From assembly GCF_001485495.1 (NCBI RefSeq), contig NZ_BCNF01000039.1, forward strand, positions 1-64,000: a stretch of DNA of 64,000 nt, written 5' to 3'. This stretch comes from Gordonia desulfuricans NBRC 100010 (GTDB lineage Bacteria; Actinomycetota; Actinomycetes; Mycobacteriales; Mycobacteriaceae). The position numbers were made by a program, and so were the translations under genes. This document shows positions 34,530 through 42,375 of the stretch, in pieces. Position 1 is the first letter of the stretch. The number at the start of each line of letters is the position of its first letter. The notes under the pieces are model-generated. The model had not been told where the DNA came from, searched no databases, and saw nothing but the letters and a program-made list of their open reading frames with translations.

Positions 34530-35017
34530 TCGACTGCGCAGCGTTCGTCGCAGATGTCCACCGCCGCAAGGTCACACACGAGGCGGGGCATGCCGTCGCC
34601 GCAGTGGCCCGTGGCGGTCGCGTGATCCGATTCGAGGTGCCGTTCGACGACTTCTCGGCTGGTGTCGAGGTCGTCGGTCAACCGCTGGTGACCCACGCCA
34701 GCGACCCGCTCGACCAGTCGTTCATTACCTATGCAGGCCTGTGGGCGACCGCTCGTTGGATGGTCGAGCGCGAGGCCGACGTCGACGACATGCGCGATGC
34801 GATGGACTGCGCGATGGCCGACCACAGTGCAGGTGCCGCATCAGACGTGGCCAAGCTGCTCACCGCGGGGGTCGACGCCACCGCTCCGCCGGCCGGTTGG
34901 GATGCCGAGCTGGAACGCCTATGGCCACGCATCGTCGCGGTCGCCGACCACTTCTTCACCCACGGTCAGCTCGACCATGCCGGGATTGCATCAATCCTGC
35001 CAAGGAGTCTGGTGTGA
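34526..35017 (+). CDS. HEAGH-motif metallopeptidase-like protein
   Basis: 163 aa with a GTG start overlapping the previous stop. The motif VTHEAGHAVAAVARGG near residue 17 is the zinc HExxH of the FtsH-type M41 peptidases, which also use a downstream acidic ligand; DQSFITYAGLWATARWMVER is the following helix. There is no AAA module or membrane segment, so this is a stand-alone peptidase-like domain. Similar small proteins occur on actinobacterial elements. Whether it cleaves the neighbouring regulator is not known. Confidence 0.7.
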   Translation: MIDCAAFVADVHRRKVTHEAGHAVAAVARGGRVIRFEVPFDDFSAGVEVVGQPLVTHASDPLDQSFITYAGLWATARWMVEREADVDDMRDAMDCAMADHSAGAASDVAKLLTAGVDATAPPAGWDAELERLWPRIVAVADHFFTHGQLDHAGIASILPRSLV

Positions 35018-35018
35018 C

Positions 35019-35612
35019 GTGACAGGTCAACGTGTTGGCTACGTCCGAGTGTCCACCGCCGAGCAGAACGAGGCCCGCCAGCTCGACGACGTCGAGCTGG
35101 ACAGAGTCTTCACCGACAAGGCTTCCGGCCGCGACCGCCAGCGGCCGGAACTGGAGAAGCTGCTCGACTTCGTCCGCGATGGCGACACCGTCTACGTCCA
35201 CAGCCTCGATCGCCTCGGCCGCAACGTCGACGACCTGCGTGACCTCATTACTGAGCTGACCGGCCAGGGTGTAGAGGTGCGCATCGTCAAGCAGGGCTTG
35301 ACCTTCACCAGCGACGACACCAGCCCGATGAACCGGCTCATGCTGACCATGCTGGGCGCGTTCGCCGAGTTCGAGTTGGCCATGATCCGCGAGCGACAGG
35401 CCGAGGGCATCGCCAAGGCCAAGGCCGCAGGCAAGTATCGGGGCCGAAACGCGGCATTAACGCCCGAGCAGGTCGAGGAGATCGCACAGCGGCACGCTGG
35501 CGGTGCCGGCGAGGGCATCACCGCCCTGGCCACCGAGTACGGCGTCAGCAGGCAAACGGTCTACAACTACTTGAATCGAGGTAGACTCGACATCACTGGT
35601 TTGCTTGAGTGA
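35019..35612 (+). CDS. Serine recombinase (resolvase family)
   Basis: 197 aa from a GTG overlapping nothing but only one base past the previous stop; AAGGAG lies upstream. The catalytic motif GYVRVSTAEQ carries the nucleophilic Ser12, followed by LDRLGRNVDDL, FAEFELAMIRERQAEGI and a C-terminal Hin-type helix-turn-helix (LATEYGVSRQTVYNYLNRGR). All expected residues are present, so it should be active, perhaps resolving multimers of the excised element or inverting DNA. It ends at a strong terminator. Confidence 0.92.
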   Translation: MTGQRVGYVRVSTAEQNEARQLDDVELDRVFTDKASGRDRQRPELEKLLDFVRDGDTVYVHSLDRLGRNVDDLRDLITELTGQGVEVRIVKQGLTFTSDDTSPMNRLMLTMLGAFAEFELAMIRERQAEGIAKAKAAGKYRGRNAALTPEQVEEIAQRHAGGAGEGITALATEYGVSRQTVYNYLNRGRLDITGLLE

Positions 35613-35618
35613 TACGAC

Positions 35619-35650
35619 AAGACCCCGACACCACACGGTGTCGGGGTCTT
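35619..35650. terminator. Bidirectional terminator after the resolvase
   Basis: A 14-bp perfect stem (AAGACCCCGACACC and complement) with loop ACAC, followed by GTTCTTCT. It lies between two converging genes and can serve both. Confidence 0.85.
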
Positions 35651-35665
35651 GTTCTTCTGCCGGCT

Positions 35666-35995
35666 CTAGCGGCGCAACTCTCCGATGGAATAGTCGCCCT
35701 TCATAGCGAGGATCGGGTCGCTGCCGTCGATCCGACCGTTGCCGTCCCAATCGATCCGCTCGGCCGTCACGCCGGGCAGCGCCTTGCCGCCGACGATGAC
35801 CGTGCCGTCGCGGACCGTCGCCACGTCGACACCGGTGGGCAGCGGCGAGGCCACGGAGACACGGATCAACAAGTACTGCCCGTCGGGGGCGACCGACGGC
35901 GCGGTGTCGGCGCTGGCCAGGCCCGCACCCAGGCCCAGAGCCAGTCCAGCTCCGGCTACGGCGACGGCTGCGGTACGAATGATGTTCTTGGACAT
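35666..35995 (-). CDS. Small secreted protein with an EF-hand/dockerin-like loop
   Basis: 109 aa from MSKNIIRTAAVAVAGAGLAL (GAGGAAATCTC upstream). A signal peptide ends at about residue 30 (GLASADT). The mature part is beta-rich and ends with DWDGNGRIDGSDPILAMKGD, a calcium-binding DxDxNGxID loop of the kind found in dockerins and EF-hands. It is separated by 66 bp from the next membrane-protein gene upstream and may be part of that operon. Role unknown. Confidence 0.7.
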   Translation of the reverse strand: MSKNIIRTAAVAVAGAGLALGLGAGLASADTAPSVAPDGQYLLIRVSVASPLPTGVDVATVRDGTVIVGGKALPGVTAERIDWDGNGRIDGSDPILAMKGDYSIGELRR

Positions 35996-36060
35996 GAGAT
36001 TTCCTCTTTCGTGTGTACTTCGGAATTGGTGTGCAACCGGACAACCCCGTGGATCAGGCA

Positions 36061-37140
36061 CTACTTACTCGGCACGACGCTGCTGGATGCATCACCTCCC
36101 TCTGAGGTGTTCTCGACGAGCTTGACCAGGGCGATCGAGTTACCCATGATGGCCACGGCCTTGTCAGCCTCACCCGCGACACCTTGGATAGCGTCGACGG
36201 ACGCCCGCCCATCGACCAGACCGGCCGCGTCGGCCGGTACCTGGCCCGTCGCCGCGTATACGCCCGGGGAGCCGGGCTCGCAGCTGCCCGCGCCGCCGAC
36301 GTCGCCACCGGCCCACGCCCGATCGCCGGTCACGCGGACCGCGTCGTCAGTGACGGTGACATCGGCCTTGTGGAAGCCAGGCCGATCGACCCTGTTCTTC
36401 TTCTCGGCCCTGGTCAGTGGGACCGTGGTGTAGACACCCCAGCCGGTCTTCGTCAGCTGGAGCAGGCTCGGATTACCCTGCACCCCATCGGCATTGGTCC
36501 GAGCTTGGATGAATGCGCCGGGCAACGGGGTCGATGCCACGACGTCGAGCTTCAGCTTCGGCTGTTCCGTACCGTCCGCCATCGCGTCGCCGAGACCTCC
36601 CGGGCCAGCAAGTTTTCCCGTGCGGCAGGCGTCGATTGCGGTCTCAGCGACCTCGCCTCGTACCTCGCCGCTCTTCGCGGCGACCTTCTCGCTGGCCTGC
36701 GCATACTTGCTCTGACCAGCGGCTTTCGCATCATCGAGCGTATTCTGTCCGCCGATCTGGCTGAGCCCCACTGCCACGACCCCGACGACCGCGACCACCG
36801 CGACGCCGACGCCTGCCAAAACAGCCTTGCTTCTGCCGCTCATCACAGGCGTGGTCGCCGGACCATCACCGACCACCGGAGCGCTCGGCACATCGTCGCC
36901 CGGCGCGGGGAGCTCGTTGCCGTGCTCGTCGACATAGACGTACTCGTACTCGACGGCCTCCTCTGCCCCGGGGCCATCCTCGGCAGGCTCGTCATCAGTC
37001 ACCGGTGCCGTTACCGCCACCGAGATCTTCGGGGTCGATGGCTCCACCGTGCTACCTGAGCCGTCAATCGGCTCATCAGGCACGTCGCCGATCTCCGCCG
37101 GGTCGAAGCCGACCTCGTCGTAGTCGCGCTCGTCGCTCAT
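36061..37140 (-). CDS. Single-pass membrane protein with an acidic N-terminus
   Basis: 359 aa from an ATG behind GAAGGAGACCCGCG. Residues 1-100 are acidic (MSDERDYDEVGFDPAEIGDV, EYEYVYVDEHGNELP). A membrane segment is at about 108-130 (KAVLAGVGVAVVAVVGVVAV). The external C-terminal domain of about 225 residues includes TAIDACRTGKLAGP and AGSCEPGSPG. It overlaps the next gene upstream by 4 nt. It belongs to a string of small membrane genes on the element, possibly a cell-surface or transfer-related module. No family recognised. Confidence 0.7.
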   Translation of the reverse strand: MSDERDYDEVGFDPAEIGDVPDEPIDGSGSTVEPSTPKISVAVTAPVTDDEPAEDGPGAEEAVEYEYVYVDEHGNELPAPGDDVPSAPVVGDGPATTPVMSGRSKAVLAGVGVAVVAVVGVVAVGLSQIGGQNTLDDAKAAGQSKYAQASEKVAAKSGEVRGEVAETAIDACRTGKLAGPGGLGDAMADGTEQPKLKLDVVASTPLPGAFIQARTNADGVQGNPSLLQLTKTGWGVYTTVPLTRAEKKNRVDRPGFHKADVTVTDDAVRVTGDRAWAGGDVGGAGSCEPGSPGVYAATGQVPADAAGLVDGRASVDAIQGVAGEADKAVAIMGNSIALVKLVENTSEGGDASSSVVPSK

Positions 37141-37778
37141 CGCGGGTCTCCTTCGGTGGGTACGCGGCGGGCGACCTTGCGCACGACGCGCTGAGCGGGC
37201 ACTGGGACGGGGACGGCAGCGGGGGTTGGTGCCGGTGCTGCCGGCGGAATATTGCCGCCCTCTGGCCGGACGACGCCCTTGGCCTTGAGCGAAGCCAAGA
37301 AGTTCGGGAACAGGCTCGGCGCCACGACCAGCGAGCCCAGCAGCAGAGCGGCCCCGCCAGCGATATACATGTTCTGAAAAACGTTGAGCGCCATAGTGAT
37401 AAGCGTGCGAAGCGCCAGGAATGCCATGCCGTACGCGAGGCCGATCACACAGAGCATCGGCACACTTGCTCTGTTCAGGTACCCACCGGATACAGTGGTC
37501 GCCGACCGGCCGACCTGGCGCAGGAAATCGACGTCCTGGTCGGTGCCCGCCGCGGGCCCGGCGGCCGTGGGGATCGCAAGAATGCCGCGGTTCCACAACC
37601 GCATAGCGATGAATGCCACGGCGGCGGCGAGCACGGTGGCGACCTTCTCCGCGTAGCCTTGCTGCGCGATCACCCACGCCAGCACGCCGACGCCGCCGAA
37701 AGCGAGGAGCGTGCCTACGATGCGGATGATTTCGCCCGCGCCGGTCTGGATATGGACATTGACTGGCTGATTAGTCAT
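37137..37778 (-). CDS. Multi-pass membrane protein
   Basis: 213 aa. Four hydrophobic segments are visible: IIRIVGTLLAFGGVGVLAWV, VATVLAAAVAFIAM, VPMLCVIGLAYGMAFLALRT and YIAGGAALLLGSLVVAPSLF. A Pro/Ala/Val-rich tail with basic residues ends the protein (RVVRKVARRVPTEGDPR). Both ends overlap neighbours by 4 nt. The topology and place in a mobile element resemble small inner-membrane proteins of conjugation systems, but nothing specific can be claimed. Confidence 0.7.
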   Translation of the reverse strand: MTNQPVNVHIQTGAGEIIRIVGTLLAFGGVGVLAWVIAQQGYAEKVATVLAAAVAFIAMRLWNRGILAIPTAAGPAAGTDQDVDFLRQVGRSATTVSGGYLNRASVPMLCVIGLAYGMAFLALRTLITMALNVFQNMYIAGGAALLLGSLVVAPSLFPNFLASLKAKGVVRPEGGNIPPAAPAPTPAAVPVPVPAQRVVRKVARRVPTEGDPR

Positions 37779-37990
37779 CTCTTCTCTCCTTCAAAGCTGT
37801 TGTTCTGCTTGTCCTTTACGAATCCCGGCACCACGATCGCCACGAGGAGCGCGAGCGTGGCCGCCCCGCCGGCCCATCGCCACGAACCGCCATAGACCAC
37901 GCCGAGGACGATGAGTGCAATGCCCGCGAGCACCGCAATCGCGATGGCCAGGCCAAGCAGTGCGCCCCTTCTGGCCTCAGCCCTGGTCAT
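37775..37990 (-). CDS. Two-segment small membrane protein
   Basis: 71 aa. MTRAEARRGALLGLAIAIAV begins the first hydrophobic segment and WAGGAATLALLVAIVVPGFV the second; a charged tail (KDKQNNSFEGEKR) follows. It overlaps its upstream neighbour by 14 nt and its downstream neighbour by 4 nt, a tight operon. Function unknown. Confidence 0.65.
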   Translation of the reverse strand: MTRAEARRGALLGLAIAIAVLAGIALIVLGVVYGGSWRWAGGAATLALLVAIVVPGFVKDKQNNSFEGEKR

Positions 37991-38177
37991 CGTGAGCGCA
38001 CTCTGCGGGTGCGGTCCGCATGATCGCCCGAATGTCGACCTCCGTGCCCGGCGGCGCCGCGTCGATGGCCAGCGAAATCACGACCCCGAGTTCAGTAGCC
38101 TTTTTCAGGCGATCCGCCTTGCCGGCGGGGTCGCGAATCAGATCCAACGCATAGTCATAGTCATCGGTCTTTTTCAT
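37977..38177 (-). CDS. Small soluble protein in the membrane-gene operon
   Basis: 66 aa from MKKTDDYDYALDLIRDPAGK; it is charged and helical and ends TAPAECAHDDQG. The ATG overlaps the stop of the upstream gene by 4 nt. Length and overlap pattern support a real gene, but no domain is recognised. Confidence 0.6.
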   Translation of the reverse strand: MKKTDDYDYALDLIRDPAGKADRLKKATELGVVISLAIDAAPPGTEVDIRAIMRTAPAECAHDDQG

Positions 38178-38857
38178 TGCGCCCTCTTCTCGGTGGTGAT
38201 TGGTGCCGGTACGCGGACGCGCACCTGTCGAATCTGGGGAGCCGGTGCGGTCACCGGCTCGGTGGGCCGGGTCGTCGGCAGCAGCGGCGCGTCGCCGAGG
38301 CGCACCCGGATAGGCGTGGGTCGCGCCGCTGCGGTTGCGGTGGGTACCGCCTCCCAGCCGTAGGCATAGGCGAGCCAGCTCGCCCGGGCGGTGCCGATCA
38401 CTGGTTGGGCAAGTAACCACCAGCCCCACCAGGGGATTCCGCTGCCCAGCCAGGCGACCCCGGCCACCACGAGCATCGCCACCGCGACGCCGCCCGTGGC
38501 CCACGCCAGCGTTCGCCAGCGGAGCGGACCCCAAACCCGCACCTGTCGGTACCAGACCCCGTAAATGGCCCAGGACAACGCGATTGCCGGACCGGCGATA
38601 ATCAGTCGGCCAGCCTCGACGAGTGTCGCCGCGATCGTCCAACGCCCTCGGTGCTCGTCGCGCTCGGCGGCGATGCGGCCGAAGCGACTCCGAGTGGTCA
38701 CTTCCGCGACTGCGGCGTCGCCAGCACCCGCGTCGTAGCGGGCCAGGCGGCGAGCACGGGCGGCCAGGCGCTCGCCGCGCCGACGAGCAGCCGGTCGGCG
38801 ACCGGCTCTGTTGAGCACCCAAGCCGAGCGCGGCTGGGTGTAGTGCGGGTCAGCCAC
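38174..38857 (-). CDS. Membrane protein with a basic N-terminus
   Basis: 227 aa if started at the GTG at 38857, which overlaps the small gene upstream by 8 nt. The first 80 residues are strongly basic and arginine-rich. Membrane segments occupy about residues 90-175 (LIIAGPAIALSWAIYGVWYR, LAWATGGVAVAMLVVAGVAW, GWWLLAQPVIGTARASWLAY). The C-terminal 60 residues are Pro/Thr-rich. The frame is open 20 codons further upstream, so the start is not certain. Unknown function; likely a structural partner of the neighbouring membrane proteins. Confidence 0.65.
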   Translation of the reverse strand: MADPHYTQPRSAWVLNRAGRRPAARRRGERLAARARRLARYDAGAGDAAVAEVTTRSRFGRIAAERDEHRGRWTIAATLVEAGRLIIAGPAIALSWAIYGVWYRQVRVWGPLRWRTLAWATGGVAVAMLVVAGVAWLGSGIPWWGWWLLAQPVIGTARASWLAYAYGWEAVPTATAAARPTPIRVRLGDAPLLPTTRPTEPVTAPAPQIRQVRVRVPAPITTEKRAQ

Positions 38858-39020
38858 GATCGACCGCCTGCTCGATCGCCGCGCAGCGAGAGCCGCCGTC
38901 GCCCTGCGACCCAACACCGAGGGCGAAGCCCGCTGCGAAGACGGCCGCCGTGGCAGCTACGGCCCACACCCAGCGGCGGGTCCAGAACGATGCCCTACCA
39001 GTGGTTTTGCCAGCCATCAT
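38850..39020 (-). CDS. 56-residue membrane protein heading the operon
   Basis: A short gene with tandem ATG codons at 39020 and 39017 and AGGAACGG upstream. It encodes MAGKTTGRASFWTRRWVWAV, then a hydrophobic segment AATAAVFAAGFALGVG and a charged tail with one Cys. It overlaps the next GTG by 8 nt. It is the first gene of the minus-strand membrane operon (39020 to 36061) and lies 72 bp from a 22-bp motif shared with the mob operon. Confidence 0.6.
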   Translation of the reverse strand: MMAGKTTGRASFWTRRWVWAVAATAAVFAAGFALGVGSQGDGGSRCAAIEQAVDRG

Positions 39021-39091
39021 GGATCATCCGTTCCTGTGTGCGAGGATCGAGGGAAGTAATTCCATCTCTACTTCCACGGTACATCTACATA

Positions 39092-39113
39092 TGCATTTGC
39101 ACAACTAGTTGCT
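39092..39113. promoter_or_regulatory. Shared 22-bp operator-like motif, copy 1
   Basis: This 22-bp stretch starts TGCATTTGCA and ends GTTGCT. It matches 44223-44244 at 19 of 22 positions. It lies between the divergent membrane operon (minus) and the ribbon-helix-helix gene (plus), and relative to the minus-strand operons both copies have the same orientation. It is a plausible operator of the ribbon-helix-helix protein. Confidence 0.55.
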
Positions 39114-39130
39114 ACGATGAGAGGACCCAC

Positions 39131-39400
39131 ATGTCAGACACCGACGACCGCCCAACCCTGAGGTTCAACGTGACGATCAGCCCTCTTGACCACAAAAAGC
39201 TCAAGCAGGCCGCGCTCGACGTGGGTACGCCCGCAGCGGTATTGGCGCGCACGCTGATCCAGCACGGCCTCGACCACATCGACGACGATGCGCAGCTCCG
39301 CGCCTCCGTGGAGGAGGCGGCGGCGGCTGAACGCGTCCGGCGCCGGGAGGCAGCACGGGCCGGTGGTCGAAAAGGCGGCGGCTCCAACAAGAAGGAGTAG
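39131..39400 (+). CDS. Ribbon-helix-helix (Arc/CopG-type) protein
   Basis: 89 aa from an ATG at 39131 with GAGAGGACCC upstream. The core TLRFNVTISPLDHKKLKQAA, then PAAVLARTLIQHGLDHI, is a beta-strand followed by two helices, as in Arc/CopG/MobC DNA-binding proteins. The C-terminus is basic and ends GGRKGGGSNKKE. It sits 7 nt before the coupling-protein gene and divergent from the membrane operon. It may be an autorepressor or a relaxosome accessory protein. Confidence 0.75.
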   Translation: MSDTDDRPTLRFNVTISPLDHKKLKQAALDVGTPAAVLARTLIQHGLDHIDDDAQLRASVEEAAAAERVRRREAARAGGRKGGGSNKKE

Positions 39401-39407
39401 TAGAGGA

Positions 39408-40759
39408 ATGAGCCTTTATCGCAAGGAATCCGGCGGATACAAGCCGAAGGCCACACCTTACGGCGGCATGATCGACGGCCAAATCGCCTGCACGGCACCA
39501 CATTTGCTCTGTGTGGGCCCTACGGGCCGGGGTAAGAGCCGCCGTGTTCTGGGCCCGGCCCTGCTGATGTGGGAGGGGCCGGCGGTCGGAATTTCGTCGA
39601 AGCCGGATTTGATCGAGCTAGCGATCGAGAAGCGCATCGAGCTGGGCGGACAGGGCAAGACCTTTGTTCTGGACCTTTCCGGCAAGGTGCCAGCTTCCGC
39701 GATGCCGTCCGGCGTCGAAATGGTCGTCGCCGACCCCGTCGCGCTCATCGTCGACGACGACAGCGCCATCGACATGACCGAGATCTTGCTGCGGACGTCA
39801 GGGTCGAGCGCCGGCGGGTCGGACGCGAAAAAGGACCCGTTCTTCGAGGATTCCTCGGTGGCACCGCTGGCGGGCCTGCTGCGCGCCGCCGGTGCCGACG
39901 GCATCCGATGGGTGCGACGAGCGGTAGGCCGCATCGAGCCGCCCGAGGCCGACGACACGACCACGCCGTGCTGGTTGAATGCCGTGGGGCGTCTGGAAAA
40001 ATGGGCAGCGAGATGTTCGCCGAAGAGCTGGCCAATACCGCGGCCTTTTCCGATCGCCTGCGCGACAGCATCCAGGCGACCATGAAGCAGGCCGTCGCTC
40101 CCTGGTGGCGCGGCTCCGTCGTCGGGCCCCCCGAGGCGAAGCCGTTCATTCCCACGATGCTGGAAGATCCACGAGCGACGCTTTTCATGGTCGCTCCGGC
40201 CGATGGCATCGCCGCAGCCGCCGCGGTGGGCGTCGTGGACGCGATCAGCGCGCATTGGCGCGATGGTCAGACGTTGCCGATTCCGTTGCAACACTTGTTG
40301 ATCGTGTGTGACGAGCTGTGCAATACACTGCCATGGAAGAAGCTCCCCGTGGTCATCACTGAGAGCCGTTCAATGGGTATTTCCGTCCTTGCGGCCGTGC
40401 AAGACACAACCCAATTCGCTCGGCGCTACAACAAGGAGATCATGGAGGAGCTGCGCAGGGTTTTCCCTGCGATCTTGGTTCTTTCCGGCTCACAAGAGAA
40501 GGATCTGCTCGAAGATGCCGCGTGGGCCGCTGGGCGGGCCGAGCGCCACAAGATCGGCACTGATCACGCCGGGAGGCAGTCCCAATCGTCGGAAATGGCT
40601 CAGGTCTACGAGGGGTCAGACCTGCTACCCAAGAAGATGTCCGAAGGTCGCCTGCTGCGCGGTTCCCGGCCCGGCGCCGACCCCGAGGACGCGATCGAAC
40701 CGGCCGGACTGAAAGTCGACCTCTACGACCTCAGCGCATTCGACATCGGTGCGGCATAG
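39408..40759 (+). pseudogene. Type IV coupling protein (TraG/TraD-like), frameshifted
   Basis: Two frames together give one TraG/VirD4/FtsK-like ATPase of about 450 aa. The first frame holds the start MSLYRKESGGYKPKATPYGG, Walker A (CVGPTGRGKSRRVLGPALL) and GISSKPDLIE. The second holds Walker B (LIVCDELCNTLPWKKLPVV), ESRSMGISVLAAVQDTTQFA and the C-terminus. They meet at a run of five A at 39997-40001. One extra A would restore GRLEKMGSEMFAEELANTAA in one frame. It is either a real loss-of-function deletion, a sequence error, or less likely programmed frameshifting. The intact protein would bring the relaxosome to a helper secretion channel. Confidence 0.8.
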
Positions 40760-40775
40760 CCCATCGCCCAGCGCA

Positions 40776-40812
40776 AAGAACCCCGGTAGCCGTAATGGCC
40801 ACCGGGGTTCTT
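40776..40812. terminator. Bidirectional terminator after the coupling-protein gene
   Basis: A stem of AAGAACCCCGGT and its complement around GCCGTAATGGC-type loop, followed by GTTTTCG. It lies between converging genes and can serve both strands. Confidence 0.8.
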
Positions 40813-40824
40813 GTTTTCGCCGCC

Positions 40825-41256
40825 TCACCGGCTGCGCACGTCGGCCCGATCGCGCTGGCGCTGAGCGGCCAGAGCTTTCTGGCGGTCAATCGCGGCGTCA
40901 CGCATCGGGGTGGACGACCGCTGCGCGGTCTGCCCCCGAGTCGCGGCCGGTGATGTCCGCACCGCATTGCCCTGGCCCTGCTGCGCTGACCGGGCTGCAG
41001 ACTGCTCCTTGCCCTGGCCACCCTTGTGCTCGGCAGACTGCGCCTTCTGCTCGGCGGTGGCCTTGGCCTCCGCTGCCCGCTTCTCCCGCTGTTCACGGGC
41101 CACCCGACGAACCTGGAGGCGCTTACGGGCTTCAGCGACCTCAGGGCCACGCTGGCCCCCGGCCCGCCGGATGGCCTCACGGTCTCCCGAGGCGATAGCC
41201 TGTTCCAGTCGCCGCACGCGCCGCTGGTCGAGGTCGTGATCTGTCTTTTCGCTCAT
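40825..41256 (-). CDS. Charged helical protein at the end of the mob operon
   Basis: 143 aa from an ATG behind AAGGAGATTGGA. The protein is very rich in Arg, Gln, Ala and Glu (RRVRRLEQAIASGDREAIRR, VRRVAREQREKRAAEAKATA) and is probably coiled-coil or disordered. Its place downstream of the relaxase and membrane genes suggests a mobilisation accessory protein. No family recognised. Confidence 0.6.
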   Translation of the reverse strand: MSEKTDHDLDQRRVRRLEQAIASGDREAIRRAGGQRGPEVAEARKRLQVRRVAREQREKRAAEAKATAEQKAQSAEHKGGQGKEQSAARSAQQGQGNAVRTSPAATRGQTAQRSSTPMRDAAIDRQKALAAQRQRDRADVRSR

Positions 41257-41266
41257 TCCAATCTCC

Positions 41267-41521
41267 TTATCTCAGAGTCATTTCCAGCTCTGCGGCTGAT
41301 CTCCGCAGGCGCATCGCCTTCTTTTCTAGGTCGTCCGCGCCGGTTTCACGAAGCATTTGCTCGTACGTGCCCATTGACGACCACGTCCGAACCCGGTCGA
41401 CCACCGCCTGACGCTCCAGGTCCAACGCCCGATCCCGAAGCTCATCAACCCGCGCCGTCACCTCGCGGCGACGCCGGGCCACCAGGCTGTCGAACGGCGA
41501 GCCCAGCATCGGATTCACCAT
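41267..41521 (-). CDS. Small coiled-coil protein in the mob operon
   Basis: 84 aa from an ATG behind GAGGAGGAGAA. MVNPMLGSPFDSLVARRRRE leads into long helices (VDELRDRALDLERQAVVDRV, ADDLEKKAMRLRRSAAELEM). It is 11 nt downstream of the membrane-protein stop. Probably dimeric; function unknown. Confidence 0.65.
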   Translation of the reverse strand: MVNPMLGSPFDSLVARRRREVTARVDELRDRALDLERQAVVDRVRTWSSMGTYEQMLRETGADDLEKKAMRLRRSAAELEMTLR

Positions 41522-41532
41522 TTCTCCTCCTC

Positions 41533-42375
41533 TCATTTCATGTGCTGGTGGTAGGCCTTGTAGCTCTCCACCAAGGCTTTTCCGCCGCGGTACACCGCGT
41601 ATGAGAGGCCACCGACCACGGCCAGCGTGCCCAGCGCGATCAGGCTCCTCGTGCCCCACGAGTCCGCGGCCTCGAAGCTGCCCCATGCCCACCGGGACAG
41701 TGGCCCGACCCCGACGATCTCGGCCACCGGGACGATGAACACCGCCAGAACCGTCAGCATGACCACGTACGGCACCATCAGGACACCCATCCGATACGCA
41801 TAGGCCCAGTTCACAGCCACTCGTGCGGTTTCCTGCGCCTTCTCCAGCACCGCGACCGCATCCCGCAGATCGGCCGTGACCGCCCGCGTCGGCTCGACTG
41901 GCCGCCCAGCGACCTTCGGAACGGTGGGGGACGCGGACATCGCGGACACCGCCTTGCGGTGCGAGGCCTCGATGCGGGGCAGCAGGTACTCAGCCACGCT
42001 CGCGGTCACCTCCGTCACCAGTGCGCTTCGACTCGCGCTCGACAGCGCGGTCGCGGAGGGGGGTTGCGGAATCGGCTTGTCCACGACCTCGGTCACCTTG
42101 CCCACCAGCTCCTCGACCGAGCTGGCCACGCTGACCACCCTCGCGTCCAGCTCGGTCAGCCGGTTCATCGAGCCGTCGTCCTTCGGTATCGCCGACGCTG
42201 TGATCAATGTGTTGACTGCCGCGGTCGTCGAGTTTTGCGCGGCGCTCAGCTGCTCGACGGAGATTCGCAGCGCTGAGAGCTGCGACTGCAGCTCCGTCAA
42301 TTCGCTCGACGTCGGCGGGTCGTTGGCCTTCATCGCGGCCAGCCGTGCTTCCCGATCCTCGGTCGTCATGGTCAT
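41533..42375 (-). CDS. MobB-like membrane protein overlapping the relaxase gene
   Basis: 280 aa from an ATG at 42375 behind GGAAGGACC. The N-terminal half is coiled coil (SSELTELQSQLSALRISVEQ, NRLTELDARVVSVASSVEEL). Two or three membrane segments follow (GVLMVPYVVMLTVLAVFIVP, SLIALGTLAVVGGLSYAVYR). The first 386 nt overlap the 3' part of the relaxase gene in another frame. This arrangement recalls MobB of RSF1010 and ColE1-type plasmids, which lies within mobA and anchors the relaxase to the membrane. The similarity is one of position and topology, not of sequence. Confidence 0.7.
   Translation of the reverse strand: MTMTTEDREARLAAMKANDPPTSSELTELQSQLSALRISVEQLSAAQNSTTAAVNTLITASAIPKDDGSMNRLTELDARVVSVASSVEELVGKVTEVVDKPIPQPPSATALSSASRSALVTEVTASVAEYLLPRIEASHRKAVSAMSASPTVPKVAGRPVEPTRAVTADLRDAVAVLEKAQETARVAVNWAYAYRMGVLMVPYVVMLTVLAVFIVPVAEIVGVGPLSRWAWGSFEAADSWGTRSLIALGTLAVVGGLSYAVYRGGKALVESYKAYHQHMK

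Noticed and set aside
36061-37677. 538-codon version of the 36061 membrane protein
   Set aside because: The upstream 179 codons lie antisense-free but in a second frame of the neighbouring membrane gene and are arginine-rich; the ATG at 37140 has a strong RBS and a 4-nt overlap.
39995-40003. Programmed -1 frameshift in the coupling protein as the main reading
   Set aside because: The heptamer is not a good slippery site (P-site re-pairing GAA to GGA is poor) and no downstream structure is evident; a one-base deletion in the A run is simpler.
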